From contig CM063108.1 of assembly GCA_031841125.1 (NCBI GenBank), positions 8,415,683-8,479,682 of the forward strand: a DNA stretch of 64,000 nt, in the 5' to 3' direction. Below the pieces are notes generated by a model. The model ran no database searches and had not been told where the DNA came from. It saw only the letters and a program-made list of their open reading frames with translations. This document shows positions 33,058-44,744 of the stretch, piece by piece (position 1 is the first letter of the stretch; each line of letters begins with the position of its first letter). The position numbers and the translations under genes are program-made. The stretch comes from Acanthococcus lagerstroemiae (lineage: Eukaryota; Arthropoda; Insecta; Hemiptera; Eriococcidae).

Positions 33058-34870
33058 CTGATGATGATGGTGATAAGGTTTTCAGTCTTACGACCGGTTT
33101 GATGCAGCTCTCCATTTCTCCCTATCTTGTACAAGTTCTTTCATTTCGGAATAACACATACATTTCACATCCTCGATTGTCTGCTGAACATACTGAAATC
33201 TTTATCGACCTACCCAATTCTTTCCTTCCACTCTTCCTTCTAGCAGCAGTGATATTATTCCTGGGTGCCTCAAATTATGCCCTATTAGTTTATCTCTCCT
33301 TCTCTTCAGACAATTCCAAGTATCCATTTTTCCTCCTACTCTGTTGATTACTTCCTTATTTCTTACCTTATCCGTCCATTTGATGCTGAGTATTCTCCTA
33401 TAGTACCACATCTCCAAAGCTTCGATCCTTTTATTCTGTTTTTCCTATGGTCCAGGTTTCACATCCATACAAAGCTACGCTCAAAACATATAAGTTTTCA
33501 AGAACAATTTTTTGATTTCAAGATTTATTTTGGATTTGAAAAGATTACGTTTTCGATGAAATGCTAATTTGGCTTTAGCTATTCTACTACTAATATCCCT
33601 TTTACTCCTTCCGTCTTTTGTTATTTTACTCCCTAAATAGCAAAATTCGCTTACTTCCTCAATCGTTTCCGGTCCAATATTTATATTTAAGCTATCGTGT
33701 TCACATCGATTACATACCATTGCTTCAGTTTTTTATTTATTCTCATACGATATTCTTTACTCAAAATCTCCTCCATTCCATTTAAAATGTTTTCCAAATC
33801 AGTACTCCTTTCAGCTAATAAGAGAATATCATTTGCAAACCTAAGCATCTTTACTCGCTCTCCATGTATAGTAACGCCTGCTTCAAATTTTCCTTTTATT
33901 TCTTTTATGGCCAGCTCTATGTACAGATGAAATAATACTGGAGACAAGGGCATCCCTGCCATACACCTTTTTCTATATTAGCCTCCCCCTTTTCTCCTTC
34001 TATTCTTAATGTGGCTTTCTGTCCTTTATATAAGTTTAAAATAACTTGTCTTTCTCTAAATTTTATTCCTGTATTTTTTAGAATATCAAACATTTTATCC
34101 CATTTAACATTGTCAAAAGCTTTTTCAATATCAACGCCCCTTTTTGAGTCTCCCATCTACAATTAATCTCAATGCTAGCACTGCTTCCTTAGTACCTTTA
34201 CTTTTTCTAAATCCAAACTGATCATCTCCTAATTCTGGATCTATTCGATTCTCAATTCTCCTATAAATTACCCTAGTTAATATTTTTGACGCATGCGTTA
34301 GAAGACTAATTATTCGATAATTTTCACACCTATCTGCTGCTGCTTTTTTGGTATAGTTACCTATATCATAAATATAATAACATACTAATTTGTACAATCT
34401 ATCCAGTGCATATTCTCTTAAGTTCTGTATTAATTCAGCTGGTATCTCATCCACTCCTGGAGCTTTCTCTTTCTTTAAATCTCTCAATGCTTTTTCAAAT
34501 TCTCCTCTTAAAATTGAGTCTCCCCTCTCATCTTCTTCCATATCTGTCTCCCTTTCCATTCTTATCGCTTCATTCCCATTATTACTTATACAGTCCTTCT
34601 GCATTCTCTACCCACCTATTCACTTTTCTCTCAGCTGTGTAAATAGGCTCTCCCTCCATTAACCTTTCACTCTATTATTTATAATATAAAACTTTATCAC
34701 GTATTTGATTATTCATAACAATTCCGACGCCTGCTTGCCCTTTTATTCCCTTTGTATTTATTATTCTGAAGTCTCCTGACCGAAAATCATTCTCTTTTTT
34801 CCACCTAACTTCACTTATTCCAACTATTCTTAGGTTAAGCCTCTTCATTTCTAGGCCGGAAATTTTTGCC
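33058..34870 (-). mobile_element. LINE family A copy 3
   Basis: This is the best-preserved RT of the family. From the 5' side: short endonuclease remnant (VGISEVRWKKENDFRSGDF, 34675-34872), a jump to RT (APGVDEIPAELIQNL near 34480; ENYRIISLLTHASKILTRVI near 34330; DDQFGFRKSKGTKEAVLAL near 34210), VDIEKAFDNVKW near 34130, and FANDILLLAE near 33840. The RT active-site ADD has become AND. The C-terminal part includes FCYLGSKITKDGRSKRDI and MWYYRRILSIKWTDK. The 3' end is an ATC-rich tail at about 33058. Most of the endonuclease is deleted. Confidence 0.85.
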
Positions 34871-34889
34871 ACCTCTGTTGTTATTACAG

Positions 34890-36115
34890 TCCTTAGTTTC
34901 TCGACTGGTAGGTTGCACCTTCCTGTTTTTTCCTCTCCTGCTAATCTTATATTTCTGAGAAGGATTTACACTGTATCCTTCATTATCTGCTCTTCATTGC
35001 TCATTCTTCGCCTTCCTTTCCAGTTCTTTCCCTGAACCATTCCCTCTGACAGTAATAACAATGTCATTTTAACTCTTTTCTTTACAATTATATTCCAAAT
35101 TTCTCTCGTCCTTCCTATTCGCCTCAATACTTCCTCATCCCTGCTCTTTTCTGTCCATTTGATTTTCAACATTCTCTGATGACACCACATTTCAATAGCG
35201 TCTATCCTTTTTCTTTCATGTGTTCCTGTTGTCCAGGTCTCACATCCGTATAATGCTATACTCCAGATATACGTTTGAAGAAATCTCAGTCTTACTTTTA
35301 AATCTATTTGCTGCGAATATGTCCCCTTTTTGAAAAAAAGCTTAGCTTATTCCATTCTACTCTTTCTGTTTTACTTCATCCATCTTGCGTTATCAGAGTA
35401 TTGAAATTTCTTTACCTCTTTATTTTTTCACCTCAGATATCCGTATTTATTGGATTTTATTCTCATCTACTGACTACCATCACTTTCTTACTCTGGTTTT
35501 TCCCTCCTTTCTGTTATTTAAGTTCCTATTTTATTTTTTGCTGTTAGATTCATTGTTTGTTTATTTTATTTATTATTTTTTTTTTAAGTGCTATTCACTC
35601 CTCTTTAATATCATTTCCCTCGTGTGATTTACAAAGTTCTTTCATTATTTCCTTTTGATATTCTTCTGTTTTCTTTACCTTTTCAATAACTCTAGATTCC
35701 ATTTTGTTTTTACTTTCTTTTCATTATTTATCGTTTTAAATGTAAACCTACATTTCATTACTATACTACGTAAATTGTGGCCAGTACCTATGTACATCCG
35801 CTCCTGAGTATGTCTTACCATCCAATATTAGATTTTTATATCGTCTCGTCGTAGTATAATGTATTTGGTATCTTCTTTCCTCTCCTGGGTTTTTCCAAGT
35901 GTATTTTTTCTCATGATTTTTAGTAAACCTAGTGTTTCCGATAATTAATTTATATTCTTCACAAAATTCTATGAGCCCCTCGCCCCTTTTTCATTTCGCT
36001 CTCCTAAACCATGCTCTCCGCATACCCCTTGTTCTTTTCTTCCTCCTACTCTCGCTTTCCAATCTCTCATTATAATTAAATTTTCTTTTCCTTTTATTTT
36101 TCCTTAATACTTAAT
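34890..36115 (-). mobile_element. LINE family B, internally deleted
   Basis: It is related to but distinct from family A. The C-terminal segment MWCHQRMLKIKWTEKSRDEE and NWKGRRRMSNEEQIMKDTV lies at 34966-35190. Endonuclease sequence (EGLIEFCEEYKLIIGNTRFT and KYTWKNPGEERRYQI) is at about 36000-35830. The RT between them is mostly lost; 35300-35800 is T-rich remnant. It abuts the truncated 5' end of LINE-A copy 3. Confidence 0.65.
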
Positions 36116-37116
36116 GAATTTATGTATAAATTTTTTCAACTTTTTCTTCACTATAACTTCCAATGCCGAATCGTAGTTAATTCTACTTTTTTCGTAAGTC
36201 CTCGAATTTGGAGATCATCTTTCGATCTTAGATTGTCATTCCACTCTTTCAATCTCTCCTCCCCCTCAGTCCAAAATTTGGATATCCCTCCACAAATCTC
36301 ACTGGAGCATTAATGTCACTTTTTTGAACTTGTGAGCGGTTAAGGAATGAATGTTCGCATCATTGACTCCCTCCTCATCATTTTCTGTTCTTCCCAAGAC
36401 TGGTAGTCCTGAAATACTCACCTCCTTCCTCACTCGTATAATACCCGGATCTAAGTTAGTTTCCTTTTTTCAGTGAGTCTTCGACTTCTGGGATCACTTG
36501 CCGACATCAAACTCAAAATGACCTTTATTCTCACCAGTACTTGATAAGTGTCAGTTTTCGCGAGGTTTTTTTAATTACATGAGCAACGTAACTACTTCTG
36601 CACATGTTTTTTTTCATCTCATCGTTCGAGGGGTGAAAATGGACACATGCAGAAGTGTTTGCGATTGTTAAACGTTTGTATTTGCAGAAGATAGGACTGT
36701 TGGTTTGACTCTAGTGATAAAAATTTGCGGAAGAGCCTAAAATTGAAACGTTAACTAGGCATTCGTATGCCATAACTAATTCCTATGTTTTTATTGAGTC
36801 CTGAGCATTCTATGATTCCGTTTAAGACTTGGTATGGTGGACTTGAGATGATCTACAATCAACAATAGGAAACAGCCATTTACCCATAGGAAATGACAAT
36901 GAATTTTGAGAACATGTGACTGTTCCTTAACAGCACAATGTTATATCTTATGCGCAATATTGACTATTGTTGATATACATACATAATCCGAGGTCTACTC
37001 TATAGTATAGGTACCCAACAAATTGTCATGGGTGTAGTCAGGTGTGGAGAGGGGGGGGGGACTGGGACGCTAGCCCCAGTAGACAGATACGTTTTCTAAG
37101 GAAACGTATGGTACCT
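36116..37116. other. No feature recognised
   Basis: This is AT-rich DNA without a gene or clear repeat. A G10 run lies near 37051. The stretch next to it (gtgtagtcaggtgtggag) has the flavour of short MITE ends, but no matching inverted end was found. Confidence 0.35.
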
Positions 37117-37402
37117 TTTTATAGAAAATTTAATAAGGAACATTTTATGTTATTTGCATTTTGGTCCTAAAGTGAATATTTTTTTTCACATAACTACGAT
37201 TTAGCTAGTAAAAATCGGTTAGAAAGAAGAAAAAAACAAAAGCCAGGTTCCTCGAAACTTGCACACATTTTTGCGATTAACTCGGCGAATATGCGTTTTG
37301 GAGAAAAGTTGTATTTCATCTTTTCTATAAAAAATTTTAACATGAAACATTTTATGTTATATGCATTTTGGTCCTGGAGTTGATATGTTCCGAGATATTC
37401 GC
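37117..37402. repeat. Two diverged units of a ~203-bp repeat
   Basis: The segments 37117-37203 and 37320-37402 share acattttatgttat-tgcattttggtcct and surrounding words with a period of about 203 bp. Only the first 85 bp of the second unit is present. The sequence between (aaaagccaggttcctcgaaac, then ttaactcggcg) is unknown. Confidence 0.6.
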
Positions 37403-37699
37403 GGTTTTTTTGCAAAACCTCAGTATTACACATATCTTCAAGGTCAAAGCGGCACGGGTTAATGGTCTCAGATTGAGTTCAAGTTTTGTATGGCGAGTTT
37501 CTAGGTCCATTGGAACAAATTTTAGTGTGACTCTAATCAGTCGGCGAAAACTTGTAAAATAAGGGCATTGACATGCAACTAAATTTTGGGCGCGACCAAC
37601 TGTGTGTTGAAGGGTCAGCAGTTACCTCGTATTTATGCACCCAGCGGATGTTCGTCTCGACGATCATGACGGAAGCAATGTTCTAAAAAAATGTACAGC

Positions 37700-39120
37700 G
37701 TGAATTTTTCGAAATCGCAACGATTTATCCGATCGAAGCGTTCAAATTGTCAGCCGAGAGCTGAATTACAATCCAAAGAACTGAGACTTTCACCGCCGCC
37801 GGCCGCTAGGACCACCCAAATTGGTATCGAGTAAACGCCGTCATTTGTCGCCAAATTGCGTCAGCCTTTGGCCAATGCGCTTTTATTCGGGAGCGCGAAC
37901 AGAAAGGCGAATTCGTTGGAACGTCGAACGCGCGCTGCTTTATCGCGCGCACCGCGAAATAATTCGTGCGCCGGAGCCGCCGTACTCGGTTGTTCGAATG
38001 ACCTTGGCCGATGTGAAGATGGTCGGACATTGACATTGGCCAACCGAGCCGTTGCCGTTGGTTTAGACTTTTTTAGTAGTTCAATGACTACGCTACACAC
38101 TATGTTCCGTCTCTGCCGCCGTAGAAAGAACGCGCAGAGGTTGAAGAGGAGATGACGAAAGAGAAAGAGGGAAGAAGCGTGCAGAGGAGAATGGAAACGA
38201 CGTGCGTTCGGTGCGGATGTGTCGGTGTCGGCGACGCGAAGGCGAAAGAGAGAGAGAGAGAAGAGCAGAAAAACGCGAAAGCAGAATGAAGAAGCACTAT
38301 GACGAGGATGGGGTTCGGAAGCGGCGCAAGAAGTGTAAACTTGTAAAGGATTCGCGGGATCTCCCGATCGTCGAGCAAAATTGCCGGAGAACGCGTATTT
38401 TTTTCTTTCTTTTTTTTCTTCTTCTTTTCCTTTCTTTTCATTCTGCGTACCGGCAGTTGATCTTTCGATGGTGGGGTACGGGTTGAGTTCTTATATTCAG
38501 TCCTTGCGGCGTTGCCAATTCCCGCGAACCGCAATATAACGCGTGCCCGAAGTATTAATAAACGGTTTTCTCGAAGAAAGAAATGGGGAAAAAAGAAGGA
38601 AAAAAAACAACGAAAATTGATGAGATGCTGATTAGTATTATTGCGGTGTTCCGCGAGGGGGCACTTGCGATCGTGCGCATTCGTCTGGGGTTCGGCATTT
38701 TCGGGCGGAAAAGTTATTCTTTTCGCGCTAAGTGGTAAGTGCAGTGGCGGCAGCGGTAACGGATGCAGAAGGACGTTGTCGGGTAGCGACTGTCACGTTC
38801 GTACGTGATGGATGAATAGCCCAGGACGCGCCCTTGTACTCGTGTCGGGTTATTAACCTTGATGGTTGATACGCGGTAGCCCGAAGACTTCGGATTCTGC
38901 GGGAAATGAGGTTAAGCGCGGCTTTGGTTGTGGAGCATCTTCGGTGACCTGCAGAGATGCGGGGAACACGCGGCGGGCGAAGTTCGTTTCGATAGTCCTG
39001 GCTCGAAAATCAAAAATTAATCCGCCAGACGTGGAGGATTCGAAATCAACCACGCATGTTCAGGGATGCCCTCGAGGGGAGAGGGAGTCCTGCCGTTCAT
39101 ACTGCAAAATGTTAATTTCG
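37700..39120. promoter_or_regulatory. CpG-rich low-repeat block, candidate promoter/5' exon
   Basis: CpG is dense from 37730 to 38560 and 38640 to 39110, contrasting with the AT-rich surroundings. A GAGA run (agagagagagagagag) lies at 38247-38262, and a strong splice-donor-like word g|gtaagt at 38735-38740. Frames on both strands overlap (for example 38100-38534 minus, 37806-38036 minus, 37856-38155 plus) and are low-complexity or Arg-rich, with no recognisable product. GAGA motifs and CpG are typical of insect promoters; direction and gene are unknown. Confidence 0.35.
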
Positions 39121-39399
39121 GTGTAGATTAGATAGGGACAAGAAGAAAAAACAAGATATTAATGTAAACAGTGAACAATCGGGTATTTGCTTCGTTAAAA
39201 ATTGAAAGTTGAAATTAAAATGTTCGAATTCGAAGTGCGAATGTTAAAAAATTGATCTACAAGGTTATTCAGTTTTCGACGCAATATACATAGGAAAACC
39301 CGGCAAGTTGCATGGTGATTTGAATAAGACGGCACACGATGGCCGTCTGTCTTTTCAGATTTAAACGCAACATTACTGTAGTCTGTGGCGCTGTGGCGG

Positions 39400-41150
39400 A
39401 CAACAGAAAATGCAACGCTTCGGGGAAAAACTTCGATGGTTATTGAAGAATTTTATCGACAATCGTCAGGAAAAATGTTCGATAATCTCCGAAGAATTTC
39501 TTTGGAAACTGGGAAACTTCGGGAAAAATCTCCGATGATTTTTAAGGAATTTCATCGGAAATTGTTAGAAAAAAATTCCGATAATTTCCGAAGAATCTCG
39601 TCGGGAATCTTTGGAAAAAATTTCCAATGATTTCCCAAAAAATGTTATAAAAATTCTTCAACAAAATTTTTCGGATAATTTTTGAAGTATTTCATGGGAA
39701 ACACTAGGGAAGGATCTCCGATGATTTTTAAGGAAGTTCATCCGAAATTTTCGGGAAAAAATTTCAATAATTTCCGAAGAATTTTCTCGGACTTCGGGAA
39801 AAATCTCCAGTGTTGTCAAAAAAATTTCATCAAAATTATTCCAGAAAATTTTCCGATAATTATTTTTAAATTATCAAACCATCAGAATTTTCTCTCGAAT
39901 ATTTCCCATAAAATACTTCAAAAATTATAAAAAAATCTTGCTGAAGAATTTTGATGACATTTTTTCCCAAAGATTTCAGATGAGATTCTTGGGAAATTAT
40001 CGGAATTCTTTCCCACAAATTCCGACGAAATTCCTTGAAAATCATCAGAGATTTTAAACGAGTATTTCCCGCGAAATACTTAGAAAATGATGGAAAAACC
40101 TTCCTGAAGAATTTTGATGTAATTTCTTGGGAAATCATTGGACATTTTTTCCAGAGATTTCCGATGAGATTCTTGGGAAATTATCGGAATTTTTTTCCAA
40201 CAATTCGGATGAAATTCCTTGAAATTTATCAGAGATTTTTCCGTAAGTTCCCGAGGAGGAATCCTTCGGAAATTATTGGAATTTTTTCCCGAATGTTTCG
40301 TATTAAATACTTCAAAAGTTATCGAAAAATTTTCTTGAAGAATTTTGATGAAATTTTTTTGGAAATCATTGGGAATTAATTCTAAAGATTTTCGATGAAA
40401 TTCTTCGGATATTACTGGAAGTTTTCCCCAAAAATTTAGGATGAACTTCCTTAAAAATCATTGGAGATTTTTCCTAAATGTCTCCTATGGAATACTTCAA
40501 ATATTATAGAAAAATTTTCTTGAAGAATTTTTATGAAATTTTTTGGGAAATCATTGAAGATTTTCTCCAAAGATTTCCGATGAGACTCTTCGGAAATTGT
40601 TGGAGTTTTTTCCAACAATTCCGATGAAATTCCTTAAAAATCAGCGGAGAAACATCATCAGTTTGGAAAAAATTTTCAATGATTTCCCAAGAAATTTCAT
40701 CAAAATGCGTCCAGAACATTTTTCGATAATTTTTGAAGTATTTCATAGGAAACACTCGCGGAAAATCTCCGATGATTTTTAAGGAATTTCATCGGAATTG
40801 TTAGAAAAAAAATCCGATGATTCCCGGAGAATCTCATCGGGGGAAAAAATTCCTATAGTTTCCGAAGAATTTCATCGGAAATCTTTAGAAAAAATGTCCA
40901 ATGATTTGCAAAAAAACAAAAAAATTCATCAAAATTCTTTAGGAAGATCTTTTGATAAAATTTTTGAAGTATATTATGAGAAATATTCGTAGGAAAATTC
41001 CGATGGTTTAATAATTCAAAAATTATCGGACAATTTTCTCAATAATTTTGATGGAATTTTTTTGACAATATTGGAAATTTTTTCTTAAGGTTTTCGATGA
41101 GATTCTTCGGAAATTGTCGGATTTTTTTTACAAAAATTTTCAATGAACTG
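39400..41150. repeat. 1.75-kb satellite array with orientation switches (unit ~185 bp)
   Basis: Units of about 181-186 bp are built from short words such as tttccgatgagattcttcgg, ccgatgatttttaaggaattt and aaattatcgg. Forward unit starts are seen at about 39531 and 39717 (186 bp); reverse unit starts at about 40022, 40206 (184 bp), 40439 and 40620. Orientation is forward at 39400-39880, reverse at 39890-40645, forward at 40645-40990 and reverse at 41000-41150, so the array can fold into large hairpins. Open frames across it are by-products of composition. It may be a satellite or a foldback-type transposon. Confidence 0.85.
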
Positions 41151-41397
41151 TTGGAAAGTGACATACGCTCATAAAACTTGAAAGTTTTCATGGTTATTTC
41201 CATATTATTTTCACAACTTTTTGCTACGTCGATCTTGTATTAAAGGGAAATGTTCCAAGTGGATATACGCCCTAAAAAATAAGACATGTTTTTAATCGTA
41301 GTTTTCATTTTTATTTTCTCCTTGTTATCATTGTAGCAGGTACCCGAGTTACCTATTCCTGTATTTTACTCATGTGCGAGTGACTTTCCTGCTTTAT

Positions 41398-41851
41398 CAG
41401 GGTGTCTACAGGTGCTGAAAAGTCCTGAATTTTGAAAGTAGGTCCTAAAAGTCTTGAATAGTGCTGAAATAAATTTAAAAAAATGAAAAGTCCTTCATTT
41501 TTGTGAATACATGATAGTTTTCAAATCACACCCCTCAAAAATCAACGTTCGTTGTAAAAGATTAGAATTTTCTGTAATAATGATGATTACAGATAATAAA
41601 TTTGTTTCCAAATAAAACTTTTTGCGATTCCTATGATTGGTCATTAAAAAGTGTAGCGCAGGATCTGTATTCACAAAGAGGGGGGGGAGTCGAGGAGCAG
41701 AAGAAGGAGGGTAAAAGGGATAAAACAATTGGAAACAAAAAAAAAATATTAGCCCACTCGGGGAAAAGATGGAAAATATGCCGGCTACAGTCCTGCAAAG
41801 GGTCCTGAAAGAGTACTTCATTTTTACTTTTCAATTTCTGTAGACGCTCTG
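41398..41851. mobile_element. 454-bp MITE with cagggtgtctacag ends
   Basis: Ends cagggtgtctacag (41398-41411) and ctgtagacgctctg (41838-41851) are inverted repeats with two mismatches. The words gaaaagtcctga and ggtcctgaaa recur near the ends. A right-end fragment of the same family is at 4919-4990, and relatives with cagggtgt ends occur at 22387, 62320 and, as a fragment in reverse, near 47590-47660. Confidence 0.7.
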
Positions 41852-42495
41852 TTTATGAAGTTATGAACTTACTGATAGGCACGATTATGCCCTCAAAGAT
41901 CAGTAAGATCATGAAGATCGTGCTGCTTCATGTTGACCTTAAAGAAAGAAAAGCTTTATGCCTTTTTTTTTCCCCTTCTAATTTTTACTCTCAACCCGAG
42001 CCCTGGATCCGACCTTTCGAGCCTTACCTCCGAGACGTTGGGGCGGCTGTTAGAGCTGTCGTAGCCCTCTTCGTTTCTTGCCGAAAAACCGGCCTAATCG
42101 AAATGTCGCGAGTTGCTACGTGGACTTGAACCTGTAACCTCCGGATTCCGAGACCAGCGCGCTATGCACTTGGCCAACCAGACCCCAACCGAAATACGTA
42201 ATATAGGTACTGAACGTCTTAGACCCGTAGGGTACATACAGGCGCTACGGGCTTAGCCCGACGTTGCTCAGCTCTGCGCCCGACCTAAATTTTGTTTTAC
42301 TGTGTAATGCATAGGCATCTGTAAACGTAGGTACAAAATTCTTCGAGCAGCCCTAGCTGACTGACTAGATGCGTTAGAGGCCTGTCCCCATGTTTGTGAC
42401 TTCTCTATGGAGTTATGACGTTAGTGATAGGCATAATCTGGGCCTCAAGGATCAGTAAGGTCATGTAGATCTTGCTGCTTGATGGTGACCTAAAC
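41852..42495. repeat. Direct repeat of ~92 bp, copies 553 bp apart, SINE between
   Basis: 41852-41944 and 42405-42495 share agttatga, gtgataggca, cctcaa-gatcagtaag and gctgctt-atg blocks at roughly 80% by eye. A SINE (41975-42188) lies between them. The 5' copy starts exactly at the right end of the 41398-41851 MITE. Confidence 0.6.
41975..42188 (-). mobile_element. tRNA-headed SINE, copy 7
   Basis: This is a reverse copy: tctcaacccgagccctgg tail on the left, head complement ggccaaccagacccc on the right, B-box region degraded to cttgaacctg. There is a T-rich stretch to its left; no clear target duplication. It shares the body ccgaaaaaccggccta with the other copies. Confidence 0.85.
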
Positions 42496-43886
42496 TCAGT
42501 GTTTAGTTATTGATATTGGCCTATCTTTTGCGATGACGTACACTCGGTATTATTGTACTATTTACGTGACGCACTTCCTACAACCAAGGCAACAAAACGT
42601 GATGTTCGATTTGTTTGAGCTGCAAGTACCGACTGCAGGTTCCTCCACGAGTTAGTGGACGTCGTTTTCGTTCATGATGCATTCGAATAAATAGTTCATT
42701 ATAATAAATAGTACCTTTACCAATTGTAAAACACTGAATACTGGCCTCCCATCTGCTGATTCCTTGGAAAATTAAGTGATATGGTTATCACTAACAAAAC
42801 TCAATTTCAGTAAAAAATTTTAGCGAAATTCTAAAAGTCTAACGTAAATTTCCAGTAGAATCAAATGTGTTATCGCATTTTTCGAGTTTGTCTATGAATA
42901 TTGCTTTAAAAATAGAATGAAATGTAGTTACACCATTGGTTGCCTACCTTCAGTCATAAAGGGGTTACCAAATTCTGAACGTCTGGGATTAGACTTTTGT
43001 TCAGATTTTGTAATTTCAATTTCCAAACTTCTGTAGCCCCTTCTGTATCGGATATGGGTATTAGCTAGTAATCATGAAAGTTCCAGTTAATCCTTTTTAT
43101 TAACTATTCATCGAAGGGGCGGGGGAAATTGGCATTTGATTATAAATTATAGTATAGGAAGGAGGTGAGGGCTTTTGGAGATTAATTATGTTGTCAACAT
43201 TCTTGCTGCCAATTTTTTTCAAGATACAGAAAACATAATTCAAATGAATATGTTGTGGGGAGGGCGTCTACACTATGGGTTAGAATTTAATTAAGTGATT
43301 TGTATGTAGATGATCTCTAGAACACTTGCGTTACCTTTCGAAGATTAGCAACAATAAACCTTCATATACTTACGATCCTCAAGCGGGGTAAGAGAAAATC
43401 CCGATACTGTACTGGAGGTAAGGGCCAGCAAAGCTAAGGAAACGTTTGAAACATCGGAGGGCTTAAATTGTTTTGGAATACAGCTCGTCAGTTTTGTTGA
43501 CAAATCGAAAACCTATAGGAGCGCTTCCGGTCATCAAAACAGGCCGGCATCTTCGCAACTACAACAATGAAAATACAGAGAATACGAGACTGTTGGTCTA
43601 TTTCTGATTCACTGCAGTAACTGCGAAGGGTGACACTTGTTTTGAATTTTCAAATATGAATTACACCCCTAAATAAATCCTTTCCGAAGAAGCTTGCAAA
43701 TTTATAGCTACGAAATAAAATTTTACTGACGATTTTACTCAATTGCTTACTCGTAAGGATATTTTATGAAATAATTTTAATGCGTCTCGTGTTTTTTTTT
43801 GTTTTAGGTAAGTTTTGCTTGAAGTAAAATGCTATCTATATCATTGTAGAAAGAATCCGTGTAAGTATTTATTATTCGTAGTATGT
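42496..43886. other. No feature recognised
   Basis: AT-rich DNA; no coding potential, known repeat or inverted ends were identified. Confidence 0.35.
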
Positions 43887-44047
43887 CAGGCGCGGATCCA
43901 GACGACCATTTTGGGGAGGGAAATGGCAGAAGGAAAAGGGCGTGAAAATTTTTTGCTGTCTCCTCCCTCGCAGATCCCCTCCTTCACAGATTTTCCCTTT
44001 TTTGTTCCCGAGGGGGGGGGGATTTCCCTCCTGTGGATCCACGCCTG
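43887..44047. mobile_element. 161-bp MITE with caggcgcggatcca ends
   Basis: Ends caggcgcggatcca (43887-43900) and tggatccacgcctg (44034-44047) are inverted repeats with one mismatch. The middle holds purine-rich and pyrimidine-rich arms (gggaaatggcagaagg; ggggggggatttccctcc). The ends are of the CAGG type common to hAT MITEs, but no 8-bp duplication is visible. Confidence 0.65.
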
Positions 44048-44445
44048 AGTCCATCGAAAATAGGAATGGATAGTCGTTTGATTCGAGAGGATTTGAAATG
44101 TTAAGTTGAAAAACTCCTTATATGACTAGAACATAAATTCAGAATACATTTCGGCTCTGAAGCCCAAGAGCTCAGTTACAATTTTGTACAAATGTAATAT
44201 AGAATTGTCTGAGTACTCTTATATTTTTTTGGAGGGGGGAGGGGTTTATTAATTTTTGATAGGAAATGGTGGTGGCATTTCAGAATTCTGAACGTTGATA
44301 TTTCTCTCGTCCTCCTATTCGAACCAGGGGATTAGCGCCTGGAGAAGATTCTCTCCTCTGTAATGAGGTTAACCATTATGGAAAGTCTATGAGATGATAG
44401 CTTTTTAGCTTATTACTCTTTCTGGTTGTTCGATGTTTGTGACTG

Positions 44446-44742
44446 TCAAATGTTTTCTGCTATGTCATTGACAAATATTAAAAAAAGAAATGATCTCAAG
44501 ACAGATCCCTGGGGAACGCCTAATATGCTCTTGTAGTATGTAGAAACCACCCCCCTGTACTCAAAAAATTGCACTCTATTATCTAAATATGAGTGAAATA
44601 GATTAACCTGGTCTTCTGAAAAACCAACATTATGTAACTTCTCACGTAAAATTTTATGATTAACTGTATCGAAAGCCTTTGAAAAATCTGTGTAAATTGC
44701 ATCGAACTGTCCTCTATTCAAGCAGGTTGTGTGTATTCCCTT
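44446..44742 (-). pseudogene. Jockey/CR1-type LINE RT fragment
   Basis: The minus reading contains RT motif A in DAIYTDFSKAFDTVNHKIL and motif B in LGVPQGSVLRSFLFLIFVND. This is the classic Jockey/CR1/I-type RT pattern and differs from families A-D. Only about 95 codons survive. On its 5' side it is joined directly to an RTE element of opposite orientation at about 44743. Confidence 0.8.
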
Positions 44743-44744
44743 TT

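Noticed and set aside
38100..38534. 144-codon minus ORF in the CpG-rich block
   Set aside because: Lys-, Ser- and Pro-rich low complexity from GA/CT runs, no recognisable domain, overlapped by plus frames.
39385..40992. ORFs of 60-114 codons with repeated KNF-NF and EFHRK patterns
   Set aside because: Their repeats follow the satellite unit and occur in several frames and on both strands.
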